Positions 18,130 to 27,362 are shown, numbered from the stretch's first letter. The stretch: DNA of 64,000 bases from Paraburkholderia caffeinitolerans (GCF_902859945.1 NZ_CADIKL010000044.1:1-64000), one strand, 5' to 3'. Notes: generated by a model from the letters alone, not told the origin. Numbers and translations: made by a program.

Positions 18130-18366
18130 ATGGCTAGTGCTGCAACGTCGCTGCGTCTATTGGTCAAGCGCTTGCTTGCTTCGGAGTTCATAGCCAAGGT
18201 ACGCGTCACTTGGTCCAGAATCAGGCGCTCTGCTCGGGCGCGCGATGCATACGCTGAGACATTCAATGTGGCGGGGCAGGTTGCAATGCTTTTCTTTCGT
18301 CATCAGGACGGCACGTGGCGGCCCTATCCACCGAGTCCAGAACGACCAACCACGTGTACCTGGTGA
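18130..18366 (+). CDS. Small conserved hypothetical protein, paralogue of 49299-49547
   Basis: 78-aa basic protein with no recognised domain. It is preceded by a strong ribosome site (GAAGGAGAGAGTCG). It shares an irregular pattern with the 82-aa protein at 49299: SLR-LV near the start, several Arg residues in the middle, then a hydrophobic strand leading into FFRHQDGTWRPYPP (FFRHDDGSWCVFPP in the paralogue). Two copies in one window with conserved ends and good RBSs argue that it is translated. The function is unknown. Confidence 0.55.
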   Translation: MASAATSLRLLVKRLLASEFIAKVRVTWSRIRRSARARDAYAETFNVAGQVAMLFFRHQDGTWRPYPPSPERPTTCTW

Positions 18367-18529
18367 ATTTCGACGATCGCGCTTTCCAGCCGAGTGATCG
18401 AGTACGCGCGCGCAAACCTACCGTCTGGCATGTGCTTCGAGCGGGAAAAAACGCAACTGGTTGCCAGTTTCGTGGCTGCGGTCTCTGCGGATTTATTTAG
18501 TATTTCGTCTTTGTATAAAAATGGAGGTC

Positions 18530-18830
18530 TTTCGAGGCGCCCGCGGCAATATTCGCCTGCAGATACTGCAACTCAGGGCTCGTCCGCTCAGCTCACGCAG
18601 GCAACTGGTCAGTGGGCTGATGGACCGGTGCTCAGCTCCTGAACACGGCACTCGTAAAACCGCGGGGTGTCGATCGGCAACCGGCCAAATACCGAGCGGT
18701 AAACCAGACGATGGTGGCCCTTGACGGTCAAACGGGAACTGCACCGCTCACACACGTTCATTCGAGCGATCGCTTCAACGGCCTGCACGTAAATTATCGA
18801 ACGCTGCAGCCCGGGCCTGTTCACTTACGC
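18530..18830 (-). pseudogene. Remnant of an ISKra4-like transposase
   Basis: The minus strand reads CERCSSRLTVKGHHRLVYRS then VFGRLPIDTPRFYEC, a zinc-ribbon followed by the 'FG-SPR-Y-C' pattern of ISKra4-type transposase N-termini. Farther along, in another frame, ELQYLQANIAAGASKDL resembles the next conserved block. Frame breaks and lack of a catalytic domain show it is dead. The family call is tentative. Confidence 0.4.
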
Positions 18831-18891
18831 ATTGATCATGAGCGACCGGGAAGCTCCGGCTACCTTGCTCGCCCCCCGGTACGGTTACGCC

Positions 18892-19536
18892 TCAGCACTC
18901 GCGTGAGCCGTGCTCGTGGCGCCACACCACGGCTTCGAGCCGCGAATGCAGGTCGAGCTTGCGCAGCACGTGCTTCACATGAACCTTGACGGTACCCGCG
19001 CTGATGCCGAGCTTGCGTCCGATGACCTTGTTGCACATGCCCTCGCCGAGGTAGTCGAGTACCTCCATCTCGCGCGGGGTGAGGTCCGATAGCGAAGGCG
19101 ACATGCGCTGGCCGCCCGAGAGAGCCTGCATGAGGCTGCCCGTGACCGCGTCGCTTGGCACGGCCGCGCCCGCCAACGCTTTCTGGAGCGTGACGCAGAG
19201 GTCCTCGGGGTCCATGTCTTTGAGCAGATAGCCGTGAGCGCCCGCGCGCAGCGCGGCGACCACATCACGTTCGCGGTCCGAAACGGTCAGCATGATGAAG
19301 CGCGCGCTCACGCCGGCATCGCGCATCAGTTGAAGGGTCTCGATGCCACTGATTTCCGGCATGTTCAGGTCGATGAGCACGACCTCGGGTTTCAGGCGCA
19401 CGGCCATCTCGACGCCTTCGCAACCAGTAGCGGCTTCGCCTGCGATCGAGAACAGCGGATTCATCTGGATGAGTTGCGCGACGCCTTTGCGAAAGAGTGC
19501 ATGGTCGTCGATGAGCAGAACAGTATGGGGGGGCAT
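18892..19536 (-). CDS. NarL/FixJ-type response regulator
   Basis: 214 aa. The N-terminal receiver domain has acidic residues DD in VLLIDDHALFRKG, the phospho-acceptor Asp in VVLIDLNMPEISGIETL, a Thr switch in IMLTVSDRERD and Lys in GYLLKDMDPEDL. The C-terminal LuxR-type HTH is LTPREMEVLDYLGEGMCNKV. Closest in style to NarL, which controls nitrate/anaerobic genes. No histidine kinase is adjacent. A decayed NarX-like kinase lies far away at 53010-53590, so the cognate partner is unknown. Confidence 0.92.
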   Translation of the reverse strand: MPPHTVLLIDDHALFRKGVAQLIQMNPLFSIAGEAATGCEGVEMAVRLKPEVVLIDLNMPEISGIETLQLMRDAGVSARFIMLTVSDRERDVVAALRAGAHGYLLKDMDPEDLCVTLQKALAGAAVPSDAVTGSLMQALSGGQRMSPSLSDLTPREMEVLDYLGEGMCNKVIGRKLGISAGTVKVHVKHVLRKLDLHSRLEAVVWRHEHGSREC

Positions 19537-19749
19537 GGAGCTTCCTTGGCGCGTTAGCCAGACTACCTGTCTCTACTGGAACGGCGTGCGATCCGTTTTG
19601 CAGCGCGTGCGTTCATTTTCGCATGTAGCCCACTGGAACATGATCTTTTCTTGATTCGGTAAGTTGAACGGTTCCATCGCTAGTCCAGCATCTCGTCGGA
19701 AGCAGTGCATCGCACGCTTCAGGTTCGTTGCATATGCACTGACTGCTAC

Positions 19750-20297
19750 CTAGAGTTCGTGCAAGACGGTCCCGGCGAAGGAATAGATGTTCTCGTGTTT
19801 GAACCCATAGCGGCCGCCTTTGACACGGATCTGCGGTTCGAGGGTAAATAGGCCCGCCTCTCCGAGAGTATGCGTGACGTTCGGTGCGATGAAGTCGAGC
19901 GCGCTCATATCTGCCTGCACACTGTGGCCGAGATAGTCCAGTAGCTCACATTCGAGCCGGTCGGCTGCATCCTTCACGATCCCGTACAACTCATCGAAAC
20001 GCAGTTCAGGCCTGGCCACACGCAGAAGCAGGGTGTGCAGCGATGCCTGTGCGTGGGCGCCCGCGAGAAACTCACCGTCACGGTGAGGCACGCACCGCAC
20101 TTGTCCATCTTCGATGAAGTAAGTGCGGGCGAGATCGCCGCAGTATCCATTCATTGCCGGATTGAGGTCAATGGTCAGCACGTCGTGGCTTTTGAGGGGT
20201 GCACGATCGGGAACGTAGGCCTCGCGCGAAATGGCGAGGCAGGTATGCTCGCCGGCCAGCACGAGCGCAGGCAATGCGCGATACCAGTATGAGGGGC
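19750..20297 (-). pseudogene. M24-family metallopeptidase, truncated by a transposon end
   Basis: The frame carries the C-terminal 'pita-bread' domain only: DVLTIDLNPAMNGYCGDLAR (first metal Asp pair), then GHSVQADMS and TLGEAGLFTLEPQIRV (metal Glu) and a final Glu in KHENIYSF. It resembles Xaa-Pro dipeptidase/aminopeptidase proteins of ~230-400 aa. On its 5' side the reading frame runs straight into the inverted repeat at 20298-20337, where the native N-terminus is lost and there is no genuine start codon. The gene is therefore interrupted by the proposed Tn3-family element. Confidence 0.75.
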
Positions 20298-20337
20298 GGC
20301 CGGGATTCGCAAAAAATCCGCCATACTTCCAGTTAAA
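20298..20337 (+). repeat. Left terminal inverted repeat (IRL) of the Tn3-like element
   Basis: Begins GGCCGGGATTCGC, contains AAAAAATCCGCCATAC and ends AGTTAAA. It is matched in reverse complement at 35008-35047 (11 of 11, then 12 of 12 identical blocks around a 3-bp divergent spacer). It abuts the broken end of the M24 gene. Confidence 0.65.
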
Positions 20338-20671
20338 TCACTGATCTATTTGGAGAAGTTGATAGACCGGTCGAGCTGCGACTACCGTTTCTGCGAGTCC
20401 ATTGGATCGCCATGCCTGTACCATGCCGCGGCTGGTAAGCGCGCCGAGACAGAGTTGATGTTGCCGAAACTTGGTTCGGCGTAGCCGGGGGTAGCCAGAC
20501 ACCGTTGCGCAGGAAAGCTGGACGAATCCTTCGCCAATCAAATGACCGCGCCTCCCGCGTTGCTCGAATCGGGCGCGAAGGACAATGGCCAGCAGTTCCT
20601 CGCTCGTCACGGGGACCATGTTTTATGAAAATGGTGCCGCCTGCCTGTGGCGGCGTCAACGACCCGCGCCG
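20338..20671 (+). other. Non-coding stretch inside the transposon
   Basis: 330 bp between the left repeat and hemB. A minus-strand frame (20338-20619) is open but unrecognised, and its start is unsupported. I see no confident gene. Confidence 0.4.
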
Positions 20672-21658
20672 TCAAATGCCCTGTTCGGCGAGGTCTAGTG
20701 CAAAGTAGGTGAATATCAGGTCGGCGCCCGCGCGCTTGATAGCACCGATGCTCTCCCGAACAACCCGTGATTCGTCGATTGCGTCGGCGGCGGCCGCGAA
20801 TTTAATCATCGCGTATTCGCCGCTGACCTGGTAGCCGCCAAGCGGCAACCTTGTCGCTTCCCGGATGTCTCGAATGACGTCGAGGTAGGCGCCAGCCGGC
20901 TTCACCATCAACGCATCAGCCCCTTGCGCCTCGTCTGCGAGTGATTCCCGAACGGCCTCGCGCCGGTTCATTGGATTCATCTGGTAAGCCTTGCGGTCAC
21001 CTTTCAACTCGCTCTCTGCTGCTTCCCTGAAAGGACCATAAAGGGCGGAAGCAAATTTTGTCGAGTAAGAAAAGACTGGGGTGTCCATCAAGCCGTTTGC
21101 GTCCAATGCCACCCTTATCGCGGCGACCTGACCGTCCATCGCAGTCGACGGCGCGATGACATCGGCGCCAGCCTGGGCCGCAATGACGGCTTGCTTTCCG
21201 AGATTCACCAGCGTCGCATCGTTCTCGACTTCACCGTCATGCACGACACCACAATGTCCGTGTGTCGTGTACTCGCAAAAACATGTGTCCGACATGACGA
21301 CCATGTCCGGCGCTACCTTCTTGATTCGCGACGCCATGCGAGCAACCAGTCCGGCATGTTGCCAGGTGTCCGTGCCTACGTGGTCTTTGTGGTGAGAGAT
21401 ACCGAACGTCATGACTGACCTGATTCCTGCCCGCGCATATCGCTCGATTTCGCTTTCGAGCTTGCTTTCTGGGATTCGGAAAACTCCCGGCATGCTTTTG
21501 ATGGGCACAAAGTCGGTGGCGCCTTCATCAACAAAAATCGGTAACACAAGGTCGTTCAGAGAGAACTCGGCTTCGGTGAAGATCTCTCGAAGCGCCGGTG
21601 ACCGGCGTAGACGGCGATGCCGCGAAAACGTGGGGATATTCAACTTGTTACCTATCAA
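20672..21658 (-). CDS. hemB: Delta-aminolevulinic acid dehydratase (porphobilinogen synthase, EC 4.2.1.24)
   Basis: Condenses two ALA molecules to porphobilinogen in tetrapyrrole synthesis. The 328-aa frame has the catalytic zinc cysteines in VVMSDTCFCEYTTHGHCG, the first active-site Lys in VFSYSTKFASALYGPF and the Schiff-base Lys in ALMVKPAGAYLDVI. The predicted start at 21658 is TTG and lacks a good ribosome site. A second TTG at 21643 is equally possible. It is divergent from the first cupin gene. As cargo of a catabolic transposon it is probably a second hemB copy, which cannot be checked here. Confidence 0.9.
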   Translation of the reverse strand: MIGNKLNIPTFSRHRRLRRSPALREIFTEAEFSLNDLVLPIFVDEGATDFVPIKSMPGVFRIPESKLESEIERYARAGIRSVMTFGISHHKDHVGTDTWQHAGLVARMASRIKKVAPDMVVMSDTCFCEYTTHGHCGVVHDGEVENDATLVNLGKQAVIAAQAGADVIAPSTAMDGQVAAIRVALDANGLMDTPVFSYSTKFASALYGPFREAAESELKGDRKAYQMNPMNRREAVRESLADEAQGADALMVKPAGAYLDVIRDIREATRLPLGGYQVSGEYAMIKFAAAADAIDESRVVRESIGAIKRAGADLIFTYFALDLAEQGI

Positions 21659-21782
21659 GCGATGGAGTTTTAGGCGGGGCGCATGCTGCGCCTCGCATTG
21701 CTGGGATGCGGCCGCCGCAGCTTGCCCGCTTATCAGTGTATACCCTATGGAAATTGCAATCCACCAAATACGGCCTCATAAT

Positions 21783-21794
21783 TGAAGCGCTTCA
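21783..21794 (+). promoter_or_regulatory. LacI-type operator site 1
   Basis: Perfect 12-bp palindrome TGAAGCGCTTCA, 121 bp upstream of the first cupin. Identical to five other copies in this cluster. Confidence 0.7.
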
Positions 21795-21848
21795 TATATG
21801 CTTTCAGGTCTTTTGCCGAATGTATGCCGGTGAACATAGCCCTTTCGT

Positions 21849-21860
21849 TGAAGCGTTTCA
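21849..21860 (+). promoter_or_regulatory. LacI-type operator site 2 (one mismatch)
   Basis: TGAAGCGTTTCA, one base off the palindrome, 55 bp upstream of the first cupin and 66 bp (about six helical turns) from site 1. Confidence 0.6.
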
Positions 21861-21914
21861 AATGTACGCATCACGGTTGCCGGCTTTCACCTCCAAACTA
21901 AACTGGAGCTTCTG

Positions 21915-22457
21915 ATGTCCTCTGTTCTCAAACGAAAGCCAGACGAACTGGCGGTGCCGTATCAACTCCCCCAGGTGCCCTTCATGTCACCGGATATCGT
22001 CCACCTCGGCGTGCTCGATAAGTGGCTGGAAGACGACAAGCTTTGGGTTCCGATGACCGAGACGGTATCGTTCAAGCCGCTTCTGCTATGCGCGAGCCAA
22101 GGTTATTACGTGAACCTGCTCCGCGTTCGCCAGTCGGGCGTGCTGTCGCGGCACCGTCATACGGGTCCAGTGCACGCAATCGTCCTGAAGGGCCGCTGGT
22201 ACTACCTCGAACACGAGTGGGTGGCAGAGGAAGGCTCATACGCGCACGAACCCGCGGGCGAGACGCATACGTTGTTCGTGCCGGAAGGCGTCGACGAAAT
22301 GATTACGTGGTTCCACGTCACAGGCGGCTACACCTACGTGGACCCGCAGGGCGTTGCCGTTGGCTACGAAGATGTCTTCACGAAAATTGAAGCTGCCCGG
22401 AAATACTACGAAGAATCAGGCTTGGGTGCCGACTACGTGAAGCAGTTCATCCGCTAG
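21915..22457 (+). CDS. Cupin, 2,4'-dihydroxyacetophenone dioxygenase family (copy 1)
   Basis: 180-aa single-domain cupin. It belongs to the family of 2,4'-dihydroxyacetophenone dioxygenase (DAD, EC 1.13.11.41), an iron enzyme that cleaves a carbon-carbon bond next to a ketone to give a carboxylate and formate. The metal motif GVLSRHRHTGPVH has His80 and His82. The third His of the three-His site is His118 in GETHTLFVPEG. It is ~86% identical (about 26 differences in 180) to the copy at 29006. Two operator palindromes precede it, and the ATG follows CTGGAGCTTCTG. Since the neighbours handle alcohols or ketones, its substrate is probably not an acetophenone, but this is unknown. Confidence 0.85.
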   Translation: MSSVLKRKPDELAVPYQLPQVPFMSPDIVHLGVLDKWLEDDKLWVPMTETVSFKPLLLCASQGYYVNLLRVRQSGVLSRHRHTGPVHAIVLKGRWYYLEHEWVAEEGSYAHEPAGETHTLFVPEGVDEMITWFHVTGGYTYVDPQGVAVGYEDVFTKIEAARKYYEESGLGADYVKQFIR

Positions 22458-22504
22458 GGCGGGGGCGTCAACGAGGAAAGCGCCGGCCGGTGCCGACGCC
22501 TGCT

Positions 22505-23587
22505 TCAACCGGTCTTGCGGCGAGGCTTCTTGATAGGCGTTGCGCTTTTCGCATCTGCCGGAGCTTCACCGAGGCTCTCCCGGATGACGATTGTGCATTC
22601 AACTGATAGCGGCTCCATACCTGTCCGTTTTTCCGCCAATTCAACGATACGACGAGCCGCCAGCACACCTATTTCCTTGGTTGGAACTCGAATCGTTGTG
22701 AGCGGAGGATGTGTCAGTTCCGCGAGTTCGATATCGTCCATGCCTGTGATTGACATATCCTCGGGCACGCGAATTCCTAGGATTCCGCACTCATGAATCG
22801 CTCCGATGGCTTGCAAGTCTGTATGGCAAATCAGCGCGGTAGGCCGTTCATCGAGTGCCGCAATTCTCCGAATTGCGTCCCGGCCGCCCTGGATAGAGAA
22901 CGGCTCCTCAAATATCAAATCCTTCGAAAGCTCGAGGCGCACCTCTTTCATCGCGTCCGCAGTTCCGGCCACGCGCTGAAGCGCGCGCTGGTTGTGCTCC
23001 ATGGAGCCGCAGACAATCGCTATCCTCTCATGCCCTCGCGCAAGCACTTCCTTGGTCATGTCATAGGTCGCGCGCCAGTTGTCAAAGCCAATGCACTCGC
23101 CATAACGTGGCTCGTCGCGCTGCCAGGTCAAAACAAGTGGAATACGTCGTTGACGCATCAGGTCGAAGACTCTGTCTTCGTGGGCGGTGCCCACCAGGAC
23201 CACACCGTCTACCCCGCGCTCGACCACTGCTCGAACGACGTCATATTCGCGCTCAGGAATGTACTCATGTATGGCGAGAACAACCTGATAGTTCATTGCC
23301 CAGAGAGTCTGCTGCAGCGTATGGAGCGATTCGACGAACGCCGGGTTGTACATCGTCGGATAAATGGCGCCGATGGTCCGAGTTCGCTTCGATGCGAGCG
23401 CACGAGCAGCTCCGTTGCTCACATAGCCGAGCTGCTCTACCGCACGTTTCACCTGCGCGAGCGTCTTGGGCTTGACCTGATCGGGGACAGAAAGTGCGCG
23501 CGACGCGCTCCCCAGCGACACACCGGCGAGCTTCGCAACGTCTTCGAGGGTTGGGCGGGGTGGGTCGAGATTCGTCATAGAAGACAT
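22505..23587 (-). CDS. LacI-family transcriptional regulator
   Basis: 360 aa. The N-terminal HTH PTLEDVAKLAGVSLGSASRA is followed by the hinge helix and GYVSNGAARALASKRTRTIG. The rest is a periplasmic-binding-protein-like sugar/metabolite-sensing domain, with GVDGVVLVGTAHEDRVFDLM and VPEDMSITGMDDIELAELTH. Transcribed divergently from the SDR operon. The palindromes at 23674 and 23756 lie in the shared promoter, so autoregulation plus control of the cluster is likely. The start at 23587 (MSSMTNLD) has no strong RBS. A start at 23578 is possible. Confidence 0.92.
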   Translation of the reverse strand: MSSMTNLDPPRPTLEDVAKLAGVSLGSASRALSVPDQVKPKTLAQVKRAVEQLGYVSNGAARALASKRTRTIGAIYPTMYNPAFVESLHTLQQTLWAMNYQVVLAIHEYIPEREYDVVRAVVERGVDGVVLVGTAHEDRVFDLMRQRRIPLVLTWQRDEPRYGECIGFDNWRATYDMTKEVLARGHERIAIVCGSMEHNQRALQRVAGTADAMKEVRLELSKDLIFEEPFSIQGGRDAIRRIAALDERPTALICHTDLQAIGAIHECGILGIRVPEDMSITGMDDIELAELTHPPLTTIRVPTKEIGVLAARRIVELAEKRTGMEPLSVECTIVIRESLGEAPADAKSATPIKKPRRKTG

Positions 23588-23673
23588 TATTGCAAAACGC
23601 GGATTGCCGCGCCCTCCGTGTTGCCCTTCGGGTATACACCCGTGTTGACAAAAGCGCTTGCGGATAAAATAAT

Positions 23674-23685
23674 TGAAGCGCTTCA
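23674..23685 (+). promoter_or_regulatory. LacI-type operator site 3
   Basis: Perfect TGAAGCGCTTCA, 86 bp upstream of the LacI start codon. A weaker AAAGCGCTT core lies about 23 bp to its left. Confidence 0.7.
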
Positions 23686-23755
23686 AGTAGGCTAGTAAGC
23701 CAGACTTAAGAGTCAATATAGCACCGCCTAATGGCGATTTGTTAACCCTTCAAAA

Positions 23756-23767
23756 TGAAGCGCTTCA
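23756..23767 (+). promoter_or_regulatory. LacI-type operator site 4
   Basis: Perfect TGAAGCGCTTCA, 109 bp upstream of the SDR gene and 82 bp from site 3. Confidence 0.7.
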
Positions 23768-23876
23768 ATAAAGGCAACGTTTCTGGATGACCTCACTGCT
23801 CGTCCAGAGCGCAAAGACGGCATGGCCCGGCGCCAAGCGGATGCGGATAACCCTCACATCAGGGAGTAGCAATCAA

Positions 23877-24638
23877 ATGAACCACCAGAATAGAGTTGTT
23901 TTAGTGACGGGCGCGGCGGGCGGCATCGGTTCAGCAATCGTCGAGCGGTACATCCGTGAAGGGGCCAGTGTCGGCATCATCGACTTCAACGAGAAACTCG
24001 GCGCCGAGAAGACGGCCGAGTGGACCGAGGCAGGTGCGAAGGTTCATTTCGTTGCCGCAGACGTCGGCAAGTATCAGGATTGCGAGCGGGCGATCGAATC
24101 CATCGCGTCCAGGTTTGGCGACGTTGACACGCTCGTGCTGAACGCCGGTATCTCCCCAAAGCACGACGGCAAACCGAAGCGCATCTTCGAAATGGACCCT
24201 GCAGAGTGGGCTCAAGTTGTCGACGTGAACCTGAATAGCGCGTTCCACTTTTGCCGAATAGCTTCGCCTTCGATGGTGAAGCGCGGCTTTGGTCGCATCG
24301 TAACGATGTCCTCGGTTGCAGGTAAGGCGTACCTCGACATTGTGGGCGCCCACTACAGCACCACCAAAGGGGCACTGATTGCGTTCACGCGCCACCTTGC
24401 CGGCGAACTTGGGCCCCATGGAATTACCGTGAACGGTCTGGCACCGGGCCGAATTGACACACCGCTGCTGAGAACCGTTTCCGGCGATGCGAATGCAGCC
24501 GTCGTCGACGTCACCCCACTGCGACGGCTCGGCACCACCGACGAAGTTGCGTCGGTATGTGCATTCCTGACCTCACCCGACGCGAGCTTTGTTACCGGCC
24601 AAATCATCGATGTCGCAGGCGGATGGCTGATGACCTGA
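23877..24638 (+). CDS. Short-chain dehydrogenase/reductase
   Basis: 253-aa classical SDR. NAD(P)-binding motif TGAAGGIGSAIVERY near residue 12. The NAG motif is TLVLNAGISPK, and the catalytic Ser lies in MSSVAG with YSTTK (Tyr-X3-Lys). C-terminal GQIIDVAGGWLMT. Asp in GIIDFNE after the second beta strand suggests NAD(H) preference. It heads a likely operon with the GldA-like and cyclase genes (gaps of 36 and 64 bp). The substrate is unknown, presumably a secondary alcohol/ketone of the pathway. Confidence 0.9.
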   Translation: MNHQNRVVLVTGAAGGIGSAIVERYIREGASVGIIDFNEKLGAEKTAEWTEAGAKVHFVAADVGKYQDCERAIESIASRFGDVDTLVLNAGISPKHDGKPKRIFEMDPAEWAQVVDVNLNSAFHFCRIASPSMVKRGFGRIVTMSSVAGKAYLDIVGAHYSTTKGALIAFTRHLAGELGPHGITVNGLAPGRIDTPLLRTVSGDANAAVVDVTPLRRLGTTDEVASVCAFLTSPDASFVTGQIIDVAGGWLMT

Positions 24639-24674
24639 ACCCAGGTCGTCCGCCAGTCAAATTAGGAGACGGAT

Positions 24675-25769
24675 ATGTTGCGCACAATGGGATTCCCCGG
24701 TCAGTACCTGCAGGGACCAAAAGCTCTGCTCGAGCTTGGTCCACTGCTCAGGAAGATGGGCTTCAGGCGCCCATTGACTGTTTGCGACGCGGTTGTTGGC
24801 GAAAAAGTGTGGCCGCTCGTATCGTCGGCGATGTCTGAAGCCGGGCTCGCTGCGGAGCGAATGGTCTTCCCAGGTGAATGCACGAAGGCTGCGATTAACG
24901 ACCTGTCGGAAGAAGCGAAGAAACATCAGCCCGACGTCATTATCGGGCTCGGCGGCGGCAAGACCATTGACTCGTCCAAGGGGGTGGCCGCGAATCTCGA
25001 TATTGATGTCGTGATTTGCCCGACCATCGCTTCCAACGACGCACCCACCAGTCGCCTGATTGTGCTGTACGACAACACTCACCGGGTCGCTGGCGTCGAG
25101 TATCTGAAGAGCAATCCTTCCGCGGTTGTCGTCGACACCGAGATTATCGTCCAGGCCCCCGCCCGATTCTTCGCTGCTGGCATCGGCGATGCCGTCAGCA
25201 AAAAGTTCGAAGCAAACCAGTGCAAAGGCGCGCATGGAAACAACTCGTTCGGTACGCCCCCACTAGATACGGCGCTGCTTCTCGCGAATGCGACCTACAA
25301 CACGCTGGTCAATCATGGGCCGGCCGCATACGCATCCATTCTGGATGGCGAACTCGATGACGAAGTCGAACGAGTGGTCGAGGCGACGGTGCTCCTGAGT
25401 GGCATTGGCTTCGAAAGCGGAGGCCTCTCGCTCGCGCACGCCCTCATCCGGGGGCTCACTGCAGTACCCACGATGGCAGCAATGCTTCACGGCGAGCTCG
25501 TCGCATTCGGCACTCTTGTTCAGGCTGTCATCGAGGAGCGAAGCGAAGCGGAGGTGTCGGAGCTGCTAGGTCTGCTGCTGGCTGTGAAGCTTCCGGTCAC
25601 ATTCAAGCAGTTGGGTCAGGCTGAGGCACTTACTCCTGACGAGATGTCGACTGTCGTGAATGCGACGCTGGCCGCCGCATACAGCAAGAACATGAACCCG
25701 CCGCTCACCGCTGAGCGCCTCACGAATGCGCTGCTGGCCGCGGACCGAATCGGCGCAGCCGCCTTGTAG
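24675..25769 (+). CDS. Iron-containing alcohol dehydrogenase, GldA-like
   Basis: 364-aa protein of the glycerol dehydrogenase branch of family III dehydrogenases. The N-terminus MGFPGQYLQGPKALLELG is followed by the nucleotide-binding GLGGGKTIDSSKGVA and ICPTIASNDAPTSRLIVLYD. Metal ligands are expected at the Asp of FAAGIGDAVSKKFEA and at His residues in SLAHALIRGL and MLHGELVAFG, as in GldA. The reaction is probably polyol/hydroxyketone interconversion with NAD. It sits between the SDR and cyclase genes, with GGAGA 7 bp before the ATG. The substrate is not determined. Confidence 0.9.
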   Translation: MLRTMGFPGQYLQGPKALLELGPLLRKMGFRRPLTVCDAVVGEKVWPLVSSAMSEAGLAAERMVFPGECTKAAINDLSEEAKKHQPDVIIGLGGGKTIDSSKGVAANLDIDVVICPTIASNDAPTSRLIVLYDNTHRVAGVEYLKSNPSAVVVDTEIIVQAPARFFAAGIGDAVSKKFEANQCKGAHGNNSFGTPPLDTALLLANATYNTLVNHGPAAYASILDGELDDEVERVVEATVLLSGIGFESGGLSLAHALIRGLTAVPTMAAMLHGELVAFGTLVQAVIEERSEAEVSELLGLLLAVKLPVTFKQLGQAEALTPDEMSTVVNATLAAAYSKNMNPPLTAERLTNALLAADRIGAAAL

Positions 25770-25833
25770 TTCCCACACCCCCCCGAGGGCATCGCCCCTT
25801 AGACGTATCGTCTGCAATTTTTAGGAGACAGAC

Positions 25834-26796
25834 ATGGAATCCAGAAACGTACCGTACATCGGTGAGCTTTTGAAAGAGTCGCCAAGGAACTGGGGAAAGT
25901 GGGGACCAAACGACGAAGTGGGCTCACTGAATTATCTCGGCCCGGCAGAGATTCTCAAGGGCATTGCGACTGTTAAGCAGGGTAAGACGTTCACCCTGCA
26001 AGTTCGGATGGGCGACCCGGATGGCGACCCCGTCTGGCCAGGTCGGCAAGGCGCCAAGCGCATGAGCGTGATGGACCGGGGGCATTACAACTGCGGCAAG
26101 GGTCCGGTTTTCCCCGGCTCGTATCAATACGCCGACGATGTGATGTTCATGTACCTGCAGGGCTCGACGCAATATGACGCGCTTGGCCACGTCTGGTACG
26201 ACGACCAGATTTGGAACGGGTACGACGCCGACACGACCATCGGCGGTCTCGCCAAGGCGAGCGTCTGCCCGATTGGCGAGCGCGGTGTCGTCGGGCGCGG
26301 CATCCTCATCGACATTGCAAGGTATCGCAATAAAGAGGTGCTCGATCCGGGCGAAACGTTCACTCACCTCGATTTGATGGCTGCGGCAGAAGCTCAGGGC
26401 GTGACCATTGAGAAGCGCGACATCCTCATCATCCGGACGGGCTGGATTGGCTCCTTCTACAAGAAGGACCATGCCGAGTTCTACGCGAACTTCAAGGAAC
26501 CGGGTCTCACCTACAGCCCCGAGCTGGTTCAATGGTTCCAGGACATGGAGATTCCGAACCTGGTCACCGACACCATTGCCAATGAGGTGACGTCGGACCC
26601 GGTGTCAGGTGTAGACCTCCCGCTGCACAATGCTTTGATGCGCAACCTCGGCATCACGCTGACCGAGATTGCGCAATTAGACCCGCTCGCCGATGACTGT
26701 GCGGCTGACGGTCAATACACGTTCCTCTACACGGCGGCCCCGCTCAAGGTCGTTGGCGGTACCGGTGCACCAGTCAATCCGATTGTCTTGAAGTGA
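25834..26796 (+). CDS. Cyclase-family (KynB/PF04199) metal-dependent hydrolase
   Basis: 320-aa protein of the 'putative cyclase' family, which includes kynurenine formamidase and isatin hydrolase. It belongs to the larger (~320 aa) branch: the N-terminal GKWGPNDEVGSLNYLGPAEI and the metal motif GSTQYDALGHVWYDDQIWNG replace the canonical HxGTHxDxPxH. IGERGVVGRGILIDIARYRN and the late Asp/His region (SGVDLPLHNALMRNLG) are also conserved. It likely hydrolyses an amide, lactone or cyclic intermediate. AGGAGACAG precedes the ATG. It is the last gene of the SDR operon before a hairpin. Confidence 0.88.
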   Translation: MESRNVPYIGELLKESPRNWGKWGPNDEVGSLNYLGPAEILKGIATVKQGKTFTLQVRMGDPDGDPVWPGRQGAKRMSVMDRGHYNCGKGPVFPGSYQYADDVMFMYLQGSTQYDALGHVWYDDQIWNGYDADTTIGGLAKASVCPIGERGVVGRGILIDIARYRNKEVLDPGETFTHLDLMAAAEAQGVTIEKRDILIIRTGWIGSFYKKDHAEFYANFKEPGLTYSPELVQWFQDMEIPNLVTDTIANEVTSDPVSGVDLPLHNALMRNLGITLTEIAQLDPLADDCAADGQYTFLYTAAPLKVVGGTGAPVNPIVLK

Positions 26797-26819
26797 AGAA
26801 GTGAGAGTCAGGAGAATAA

Positions 26820-26843
26820 GGCGCTCCTCACAAGAGCAGCGCC
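26820..26843 (+). terminator. Weak terminator-like hairpin after the cyclase gene
   Basis: GGCGCT/AGCGCC arms flanking CCTCACAAGAGC, 23 bp after the cyclase stop and followed by CCCTTGCATTTGC. A short stem with a modest T content. Confidence 0.35.
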
Positions 26844-27165
26844 CCTTGCATTTGCAAATCGCATCAACCTGACCGTGCTGTAGTGCTCTCGCGATACAAG
26901 CCAGTCAAAGTCGGGGCATTCATTCGCGCCGGTATCCCTTTAATTTCGGCGCCTAAGCGACATCATCGGCATGCTCGCCGCCTCTTGGCGGGCGGCCCCA
27001 AGCACCCGACAGTACGCTCCGCTCATTGCCTGGCCATGCGCATGCCGCGCAATCGCCGGGGCCAATCCTGTCAGCTGCGCCGCCTCTGCACGGCAATCAT
27101 CGTTCGCTCCGGGGCGGTCTTATGCCCGCGGAGCGGTCGATGATATATCCGAGCCGCCATTCATG

Positions 27166-27177
27166 TGAAGCGCTTCA
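27166..27177 (+). promoter_or_regulatory. LacI-type operator site 5
   Basis: Perfect TGAAGCGCTTCA about 340 bp upstream of the MFS start. Confidence 0.65.
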
Positions 27178-27362
27178 CTTGCTAAAAGAGTCGCTCGTGA
27201 GCCTAAAAGAACACGTTTAAGTTGACACAAATGAAGCGCAACTAAAAAACCATGTAACCCGTACCTGTCCATATACAGGTAAACACCGAGCCTGTTTACG
27301 GACATTACAGGCGAATTCTAGGGAAAACCCCGTTTGCAACAGAGCCTTCATTGACTCAAACT

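Noticed and set aside
19600..19680. TTGATTCGGTAAGTTG as an FNR box for the NarL-type regulator
   Set aside because: Only the left half matches; the right half-site is absent.
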